Assembly (NCBI GenBank): GCA_039545275.1
Contig: BCHS01000001.1
Coordinates: 1,318,853-1,382,852, forward strand
From: Pseudomicrostroma phylloplanum
Taxonomy: Eukaryota; Basidiomycota; Exobasidiomycetes; Microstromatales
Direction: 5' to 3'
Length of the DNA stretch: 64,000 bases
Shown: positions 32,398-40,209 of the stretch, piece after piece
Layout: the number at the start of each line of letters is the position of its first letter
How positions within the stretch are numbered: the stretch's first letter is position 1
Program-made: the position numbers and the translations under genes
The notes under the pieces: model-generated
Database searches by the model: none
What the model was told of the DNA's origin: nothing
What the model saw: only the letters and a program-made list of their open reading frames with translations

Positions 32398-34333
32398 ATG
32401 CCTCCAGTGTATCGGCAACTCGCTTCGTGGGGTGAGCAGGAGAAGGCATCAGAGCCTTCGTCCTCGTCCCTCCCCCAGCCATCCACTCACAGCGTACGAG
32501 AGCCTCGCAAGACTGGCCGGGTTTTCAGGATCTTGCTCACCGCCGTGCTCACTGCCATGGCTCTTTACGCTGTGAGCCTGCAAGTTCCCGATACCTACCT
32601 TCCTCTTTCCTACTCCAAATGCTGGCGAGGTAAGCATGGCTCCTCCGATGCCAGCGACGACGGCCCAACCAATGTCATCTTGATGATCAGTGATGGATAC
32701 GGCCCAGCTTCACACACATTTGCTCGCACTTTCTATCAAACGCTGCATCGCAACTCAAGCGACAACCCCGATGGTGTACCACCTTTCGATTGGGGGTTCC
32801 CACTAGACAAGGCTCTGGTTGGAAGCCATCGATCTCGATCCTCCGACTCTCTGATCACCGACAGTGCAGCAGGCGCAACTGCCTTCTCCTGTGGGCTCAA
32901 GAGCTACAACGGCGCCATCGGAGTCAATTCGGCAGGGACGCCCTGTGGGACCATCTTTGAGGCTGCAAAGGAAAAGGGCTACCTCACTGGAGTAGTTGTC
33001 ACATCGCGATTGACCGATGCTACGCCAGCGGCATTCTTTGCCCATGCCTCTTCTAGAGCGCTCGAGTCGGCCATTGCCGCTCAGATGCTGGAGAAGCCCT
33101 ACGAAGGCGGAGAGCGGACCATCGACCTCGCCATTGGGGGCGGAGGCTGCTGGTTCTATCCCAGCAGCCATCCCGAGTCTTGCCGTACCGACAACAGGGA
33201 CCTTGTTTCGGAGGCGAGGGCGCAAGGCTGGGACGTCCGCGAGCCACCCAGCGGCAAGAAGAGCGCGGCTGGGCTGAAGGGACCTCACGGGAAAGAGAAG
33301 ATGGTGGCCAGCGCGACGTCTTTCAACACCTCTTATGATCTGCAAAGCCAGCCTGCAGAGCTCCCCTTCCTCTCCCTCCTGACCTCTTCGAATACCCCAT
33401 ACGTCATTGATGTCCCTACAGACTCCAAGGGGCAGGCGGCCTTCCCCACCCTTTCGCAGCTAGCAGAGCAAGCTGTAACGCTTCTAGCGGACAATGCTCG
33501 AGGCAAAGCTTCGACCTCGAAGAAGTCCGAAAGGCGAGGATTCATGCTCATGATTGAAGGATCGCAGATCGATCTCTGCCAGCATCAAAACGACCCCGCT
33601 TGCATGGGCCAAGAGGCTATCGCGTACCAGGAAGCCGCAGGAAGGGTGATGCAGCTGGTCGACGAGCTCAATGCAAAGGGCGAGAAGACGATCTTGATCT
33701 CTACATCGGATCACGAGACTGGCGGACTGACACTGGGAAGGCAGATAGGAAGCGATTACCCCGAGTACCTATGGTACCCTGAAAGGCTCACGGGCGTACG
33801 ACACTCCGGAGACGTGCTTTCTGCGAAGCTGCTGGGGTACTACCGCTCCGGACCAGGAGCGAGGTCACTCCGTCAGTTTGTCGTCGGTCACATCTTGGGA
33901 CCAGAAGGCGGGCTGGGTCTTGGCGCCGGGACAAGCGGCGGGGACATCACAGAACAGGAGATCAGTCGAGTCCTTGGGTGCCTCCCTTCCTCGAACACGA
34001 TGGCTGTACCGCCCATTGACAACGACGATGAGTGCAGAAAGGCCATCGTGGATGTCGCCAGTCGCCGAGCGAACATCGGCTGGACAACGAGCGGTCACAC
34101 CGGAGTAGACATTCCGGTCTTCACACACGGAGGAGCAGCTCTGGGTGAAGGGCTGCACGGTATCATTGAGAATACAGATGTGAGTCAGGATGTCGACTAT
34201 ACGTTGTATGTATTTCTCTTCTCCCGTCTGACCATAGCATCTGCACATATTCTCCTTACAGATCGGCAAGTACATCTCAAAGCTCCTGAATCTAGACCTC
34301 AAATCTATCTCTCGGAAGTTGACAGTGAAATAG
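32398..34333 (+). CDS. PHO8: Vacuolar alkaline phosphatase
   Basis: Exons 32398-34179 and 34262-34333 give 617 residues. This is a type II membrane enzyme: a 45-residue cytosolic tail, one helix (RILLTAVLTAMALYAVSL), then the lumenal catalytic domain. Metal and nucleophile sites are visible: VILMISDGYGPAS (first Asp), SLITDSAAGATAFSCGLKSY with the phosphorylated Ser near residue 155, GFMLMIEGSQIDLCQH, LISTSDHETGGLTLG and NIGWTTSGHTGVDIPVF with the metal His. The spliced end IGKYISKLL is conserved. It hydrolyses phosphate esters in the vacuole and is processed there in yeast. Open frame upstream of this ATG lacks homology and has an earlier start only out of family range. Confidence 0.96.
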
Positions 34334-34502
34334 ACAGTAAAGGCGTCATAGCAGCGTAGATGGGAGGAGACTCGATATTCAGAAGATCTCGGCGACGGAC
34401 ACTAAAGACACCTCGTTGTCCATTTTGAGCAGACCAGACCAAATAGAATCCCATGTTGTCAATGGCACTGGCATAGGCTTGCCTGCTCGAGGGTTGCGTC
34501 TG

Positions 34503-35803
34503 CTAGGCAGAGTGGACACTTTGTGCTGCCCTTCTCTCCCCTCCAGTGGGTGAAGCTTCTGCACGTGCACGGTGACTGCGAGCGCTGATTCTGCTCCTGA
34601 CAGCGCCTGCGTTGTACATCATGACCTGCCTGACAGCAGGGAGGTTATAGCGATAGAGGGAGGTAGTGTTGAGGTAGTGTTGAGACAGTGTTGAGGTGGG
34701 TGTTGGCAGGGTAGATGGACCCACTGCTACATTGCCACGGTCGTCCCCTTGATCGCCATTCGCATCCATCACTTCCTCGCGACTCGAAGGGAGACAGCTG
34801 TACTGCCGTCGAGACTCTCGCTCGCACGACTCAAGGTTGCTCTTGAGCAGTCCTGAGAACGGCAGACCCTTCCAGCGCTTGAGCGCTTCGATGAGGTATC
34901 GGTCGTCCGGGCAGTTGCTGCGGAGGAGGTTGATGCCTCTGTAGACGACTCGCGAGTTGGCAAGTGTGTGATCGCCGCTTGGGTCCAGCCGATCAATGGA
35001 AGCATATGGCAGCGGACACTCGATTCCCGTGACATCCAGGAAGCTCCAAGGCGAGCTCATGACCTTCAGGAGCTCCTCGGCAATCTCGTCCTTGGTCAGG
35101 AGGTTAAGTACCACCCTGCCACGGAAAACCTGTCGTCCAAGGCCACTTGCCAGCCTGGCCTGCCTTGCTGCCTCCTTCGCGCGGCCCTTTTCCTCGGTCA
35201 GCCGGAGATAACGGAGGAGGGAAGAGGCAGTCTCTTGAGCGGCCACTTGCCACTCGGGCGGGTGATGAGAAGACTGTCCGGGGGTGCTCGAGCGCACGAG
35301 TGAGCAGCCTCCTGCCAGTCTGGTTGGTCTGAGGGAGGCTCAGTGCGTGCCGGGCGGACCAGGAAGCCCTCCTCAACCTCTGGCATGGGCGTCTTGTGCA
35401 ACTGCTTTCGAACTCTCTGCCAGATGTTGACAGGTAGGTCCAGCCTCATCACCTGGTATGCGACGCACACCAGTCTGATATTGTTGGCCACGTATGGACC
35501 GCCGGCGACAATCCTGTCTGGAGAGATATTGAGGAACCAACGGAGGGCAAAGTCGAAGGGAGATGCACCGCGCCAGCAGAGCTTCTTGACCGACATACTA
35601 CGTCTGCAGAATTCGCATGCCTTGTCATTGTGCCACATGAAGAGAATGACGGCTTGTATTTCGCGGCGTGCGTCCTGGAAGCGGATGAAGTCTGCGGAGG
35701 TGGATGCGGGGACATCAGGAAGGCGGAGGTGACGAAGTGCGGCACCCTTCGCCATCTCGAAGATGAACCTGTCTTCCCTCATGACACTGGCGTTGTAAGT
35801 CAT
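34503..35803 (-). CDS. Tandem double HNH-like protein, inner copy (copy 1)
   Basis: Starts MTYNASVMRED at 35803. Two overlapping open frames must be joined: 35803-35360 and 35273-34503, connected by an 86-base intron (weak donor GTCCGC, acceptor GGACAG) to give 404 residues. Otherwise a frameshift lies near 35250-35300. Module 1 (residues 63-120) has CEFC, a SPDRI core, and NNIRLVCVAYQVMR; the second CxxC is degraded to CVAY. Module 2 (residues 225-282) has DVTG, SIDRLDPSGDHTLANSR, VVYRGIN and CPDDR..EALKRW. Both halves resemble the S-x-D-R-I-D ... N-x-x-L-V-C part of HNH nucleases. Its ATG overlaps the stop of the preceding unit (ATGA). The tail is low-complexity. Function unknown; nuclease activity is inference and the zinc site looks impaired. 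Confidence 0.55.
34661..34700. repeat. Short tandem repeat, GAGGTAGTGTT-like
   Basis: Three to four imperfect copies of an 11- to 15-base unit (GGTAGTGTTGA with one GACAGTGTTGA variant) lie inside the 3' coding part of HNH-like copy 1, where they encode a Ser/Thr/Leu/Tyr/Asn-rich tail. Confidence 0.6.
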
Positions 35804-36662
35804 GATTGTAGTCGTTGTGAGGCTTGGTCGTCGAGTGTGGGTATAGAACAGCATGACTCGAAGGCTTCTCCTCTGAAGACGGTCCGAGAGTTGCGAAGCG
35901 TATGGTGGCCTCGAGGATCCAGGCGATCGACTGAGGCGGCGCTAAGAGCAACCTCCAGACCCGTCACATCCCGGAAGCTGTAGGGCGACAACATGACCCT
36001 GAGCAGCTCAGCGGCAATCTGATCTGGGGTCAGCTCGTTCCTCACGACCTCGGCGTCTGGCGGACGTGGTCTTGGCCCTCCTCCCAAGCTGCCAGACGCG
36101 CCCGATCGCTAGTCTCGATGGCATCCAAATTTCTTGAGATGTTTGTGGCCACTCGCTGGGCAGACTGTATCCACTCGTCGTCGTGGGTCTTGAGACCGTT
36201 GCGTCGATTCACCAGAAAGCCGCCCTGGACTTCAGGCATTGGAGCCTCGACCAGCCATCGCAGGTTGTCTTGCCACACAGGGACGGCAAGATTACTCCTC
36301 ATGAGCTGACAGGCATTGCAGACTACCCGGACGTTCGACCAGGAGTACTCCCCCCCCTGCCTCGATCCTGTCTGGCGAGAGATTGGTGAACCAGCGCATG
36401 CTGAAGTCGAAGGGACTTGCAGGGCTCCAGGACACCTTGATGGTCGTCATTGGATGGCCGCACGAGCGGCAGAGACTGCTCTCTTGCCATCGAGTGCGAA
36501 TGATCGCCTCAATGTCGCTCCTGGCCTGACTGCGCTTGGAGAGCCCGACAGAGGCATCCTCTCCAGTCCTGATTTCCGAAACGCCGCATCTTTGGCCATT
36601 TCGAATATGAAGGCGTCTTCGGAAAGCTCTCGGACCTCGAAGGTGCGATTGTGGGATGTCAT
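35800..36662 (-). pseudogene. Tandem double HNH-like unit, middle copy (copy 2), frameshifted
   Basis: Reads as a relative of copies 1 and 3 but needs at least three frame changes. It starts MTSHNRTFEVRELSEDAFIF at 36662. Frame is lost near 36530, just before RSDIEAII. Module 1 is intact in the second frame (CRSCGHPM, NLSPDRIEAGG). An 8-base G run on the minus strand at 36350-36357 then shifts frame; with 7 bases it would read EYSWSNVRVVCNACQLMR. The linker (MPEVQGGFLVNRRNGLKTHD) is in the third frame, and a further shift near 36060-36085 leads to module 2 (SVDRLDPRGHHTLRNSR). The CPDDR..KRW end is deleted. Most likely a decaying gene, although one or more shifts could be assembly errors. Confidence 0.7.
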
Positions 36663-38061
36663 GGTGGCGAGTGGGTGGTGTGAGGATGATGGCTGCCTCG
36701 GGCCCTCTGCTGTGCTGACGTCCACTGCTGACCTCCGCGACTGTCGAGGGATGCAGCGTTGCAAGCCGAGAGACCGTGAGAGGGACGCTTCTTCCAGCGC
36801 TTGAGGGCTTCCACCAGGAAGCGATCGTCCGGGCAAACAGTCCGAAACAGATTGACGCCACGGTAGACGATCCGAGAGTTGCCAAGGGTGTGATCACCTC
36901 GGGGATCGATACGATCGACCGACGCCAGCTCCACAGGCCAGACTATCCCTGTGACGTCCCGAAAGCTGTGCGCCGTCACCATGACCTTTAGGATCTCCGT
37001 GATGATCTCTTCTTTGGTCATGTGATTAGCGACCACCTTGGGCATCGGCCTCTGACGTTGCTGCCGTTGTTGTTGTCCCTCTCGCTGCTGTCCCTGTTGC
37101 TGCTGTTGCTCCTGGTGCTCCTGGTGCCATCTGGTCAGTCTCTGTCGTCCACCCGAAGCGATGCTCTCCAGAGAGTGGTGCAGGACAGCTGCGACCTGTC
37201 GGTCCGACTGCTTGCACTCGTCGTCGTAGGTGTCGAGGCCGTTGTTGTAGCTCCGGAGGAAGCCGCCGTGCACCTCGGGCATCGGCTCCGCAGAGAGGCG
37301 GCCAAGAGCTGCTTGCCATATGGCAACGGGCACGTCGACTCGCAAGAGCTGGCAAGCCAAGCAGACGAGCCGTACGTTTGACATGCTATAGTCGCCACCC
37401 GGGGAGATCCTGTCAGGAGACACATTAGTGAACCAGCGCATGGCATGGCCGAAGGGTGTCGCGCCCTTCCACGCCAGCTTCGTCGTGGTCATGGGTCGAC
37501 CACATGACTGGCACTTCTTGCTGCGACATTGCCGTTTGGCGAGGGGGACGGCTTCGATCTTGAGGCGCGTGCGGTGGAAGTCGGCGAAGGCAGCAGAGCC
37601 GGGGGAGGGCACAGTCGCGAGATGGAGCTGGCGTAAGACTGCGCCTTTGGCGGACTCAAGGATGAAGACCTCTTCATCCATCACGTCGGCCGCGTGTCCG
37701 ATATCGGTAGAAGGTATGGCGAGAGGTATACGATCGTCTCTGCGAGAGGGATTGGTGACGGAGGTGTACTACATGCGTCAGTGAAAGCTCACCATCGATG
37801 TCACCCTCTTCGAGTCGACTCACCTGCTTCGATGCAAAGCAGCTTGGTATATTCACATAGCCGGCCTTCCTAGAGTGTGAGAGAGGTATACGTTGTGGTA
37901 GTGTACTGCGAAAGGGATCGTGGCGTGCAAGTGGTACACGTCAGTGCATTGTCGTTGTTGAGGTCACATCGTCGCAGACTCACCGATGCAGGGTTTGTAA
38001 TCTTCGCTCGTCTCGATGTCGGCGAGGTGTGCGATGGTATGAGGGCAAGGGCCAGCGACAT
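36659..38061 (-). CDS. Tandem double HNH-like protein, outer copy (copy 3), intact
   Basis: The main exon is one open frame of 340 codons from ATG 37681 to 36659. A longer model adds exons 38061-37984 and 37869-37824 and begins the main exon at 37737, giving 400 residues with DDRIPLAIPSTDIGHAADV before MDEE; the exon 2 acceptor is CTCTAG, but the exon 3 acceptor (CAGAG) is weak. Module 1 (from MDEE, residues 57-115): CQSCGRPM, FTNVSPDRISPGGDYSMSN, VRLVCLACQ, so both CxxC pairs are kept, as for a treble-clef HNH zinc fold. A Gln-rich linker (190-211) separates module 2 (240-290): DVTG, ASVDRIDPRGDHTLGNSR, IVYRGVNLFR, CPDDRFLVEALKRW. Module 2 lacks cysteines. The stop TGA overlaps the ATG of copy 2. 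No known family is recognised beyond HNH-like; it may bind or cut nucleic acid. Confidence 0.7.
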
Positions 38062-40209
38062 TGTGTCTTGATGTCGAGGAGTAGAGTGATGTATGTTTGA
38101 CGAGGAGCGGCAGCATTAGGCAGAGGTCGGTAGGAGAGGGCAGGAGTGGATCAATGTATGTACGATGTTGAGCGACGAGGCTGGTAGAGGAGTGGGTCGA
38201 TGTGTAGGATGTTGAGTGGCGAGGCTGGTAGAGGTGGAAAGGAGTCGATCGATGTGTAGGATGTTAAGCGGCGAGGCTTGTAGAGGCGAAGAGGAGTGAA
38301 TCGATGTGTACGATGAGTGTTGGCGTTAGGGAAGGGTTGGTAAAAGGGCAGAGGGTGGAAGCTAAGGTATGGAGGGGAAGTCCGGTTTCGACGAGGTGTG
38401 GCAGTGCTTATATAGGTGACGAAAGTGAGGACTGCCTCGGTGGTGAGGAGGTCAGGAACGCGGCCTTCTAAGGTCAGGAACGCACCTCGTCTGGCGCAAA
38501 CCATTGCGCCGAGCAACTGCGACCAAGGAGGCCTCCGGACGCCTCCGGAGGCTTCGGCGGCCTCGGAGACCGCGGATTTGCCCTTGCCAGGCACCGTCGG
38601 ACGCGGACTTCCTCGGGTAGCCCCGGACTTCGTGACCGAATGTGACCATTGTGAGTGATGAGTCTGCCTCACTGCTCTGCAGCTGCTCATCGGTCCGGCC
38701 CCTCGGCGAAGGCAAGAGCAAGACGAGCTACCACACTCTTGCGACCGCCCGTTCGCAGCCGCACGTCCCCTTCGCCCTCGATGTGATGATGTCAGAAAAT
38801 GCCTAATCACTGTCTGTATAGTCGCTATGACCTTCTCTTGCACATGCGCTCTGTTCATGGCGGTGGGAAACTCCTTCGTCGTAAGGGCCCCGTTGGTGTC
38901 ATCTGTTGGCGGTCCGAGTATTTGGCCAAAGCGAAGAAGCAAGGGAAGGGCACCCGCCGGAGATGCATGGTCTTCTAGCTAGTCGTATGAGGCAGCCAGA
39001 GTGCCCCATCGAGGATGTGATGGACCTGTCCCTATAGGCGTTGGGTTGTGAGCAAGGGCGTGGATCCCGCGGGCGAGATTGAGGCGACGGGTCGGGGCTC
39101 GCCCCGCCTGCTTGTGCAAATGTGCGTACACCACAACTGAACCTGCCTCGACATCGAAGCAAGAGACGCCTTCTTGGCTAAGTGAGCTATTCATTGCGGA
39201 CGAGCTGATTGGGCCGGCAGCTCTACGACAACCTCATGCCGACCTTAAGCCCCGGCTGACATTTGCAATCGGCGGGCTGCAACGGTGTCAGATGTCACTC
39301 GGTAGAGATTGCCGAGTGGAGGTGTTCTGTTTCGGCCGGGCGCACAGAGAATGCTGAAAGTCCATTGAACATGTTCGATGCTTGAGACCTGCCTCGCTTG
39401 GCGCAACGACTTGAGTATCCCCGTCTCAGTTGGCCCCCCGCAGCTGATAGGAGGCATTGCAACGTGGAAGAAGCTTCTACCTCGCGTGTGTGCGAGCGGG
39501 CATTTGGGCTGAAACCCTGCGCTGCCCAGGCGAGACTCAAGCAGCGCCCCCCGCAAGAAAAATCTGCAGGGACGAGGGCCCTGCCGCCCCGCCCACACCA
39601 GCCTGGACGCGGTTCCGAAGAGGCAAGGCACTTCTCGCGCCCCACGTCGGCCACCGGATCGGTACCGCTCATCTTCCCCTTCCCGTTGACCTGCCTGACC
39701 CTACACGGACCAAGCGTCCTCCCTCTCCTCGCTCCTCGTATCGCCCCACGGGTCGGCATCCAGACGAGCAACCACTCACCAGCTCTGCCGACTGTCTTTC
39801 CACTCCACTCGAGCGAGATCCAGAAATTTCAGGGTCCCTCCTCCCCCCGCATCCCCCTTTCCCCCCCTTTGTCCTCTCGCACTACACTCACTCACAAACG
39901 CCCTCCAAGCTGCCGCAAGCGTTCACTAATTGCGTTGCTTGTCATCGTGAGGTCTCACGTTGGATAAGGTTCACAACTACGTCTACAAGCTGCCGCCTTA
40001 CATCTCTGCTGCCTACTCGCATTCGCTCCTCGCGCGTACGCCTGACCCCTCTTCGCGACATACCCGTACCGTACCTGCTATTCCCTCTCTCACTGCCATT
40101 CGCAAGCTATCGCTGCATCTACCGGTCGACTTCTACTGGCAAGTGCTCCTTCCGCCCGTGAGAGGTGTCACTCACGCAAACGAAACAACGCGTCTTCACC
40201 TTCGTTATC
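38062..40209. other. Gene-poor 2.1-kb region between the HNH-like array and BEM1
   Basis: The largest gap in the window. It contains a minisatellite (38136-38320), a GC-rich stretch with repeated CCTCCGG (38525-38580) and, nearer BEM1, long C/T tracts (39835-39900) that look like promoter and 5' leader. Open frames up to 263 codons occur on both strands, but none starts with a convincing ATG and domain. I see no RNA gene. Confidence 0.6.
38136..38320. repeat. Imperfect minisatellite, about 45-53-base unit, 3.5 copies
   Basis: Consecutive copies of a unit of the form GAGT-G-TCGATGTGTAGGATG followed by TTGAGTGGCGAGGCTGGTAGAG. Copies differ in length and at several bases (TTGAGC/TTGAGT/TTAAGC and GGCTGG/GGCTTG). 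A last partial copy ends near 38320. Located just upstream of the outer HNH-like copy. Confidence 0.8.

Noticed and set aside
34379..38061. HNH-like units as part of a group I intron, intein or transposon
   Set aside because: No self-splicing intron core, no host gene interrupted, no terminal inverted repeats or transposase seen; the units are free-standing tandem genes.
38151..38942. 263-codon open frame on the minus strand in the 2.1-kb gap
   Set aside because: It has no ATG at the 5' end, runs through the minisatellite, and shows no domain; the open frame follows from GC content and repeats.
39398..40161. Two long overlapping plus-strand frames before BEM1
   Set aside because: Pro/Ser/Arg-rich shadows in a C/T-rich leader, mutually overlapping, no motif; taken as the BEM1 promoter and 5' leader.
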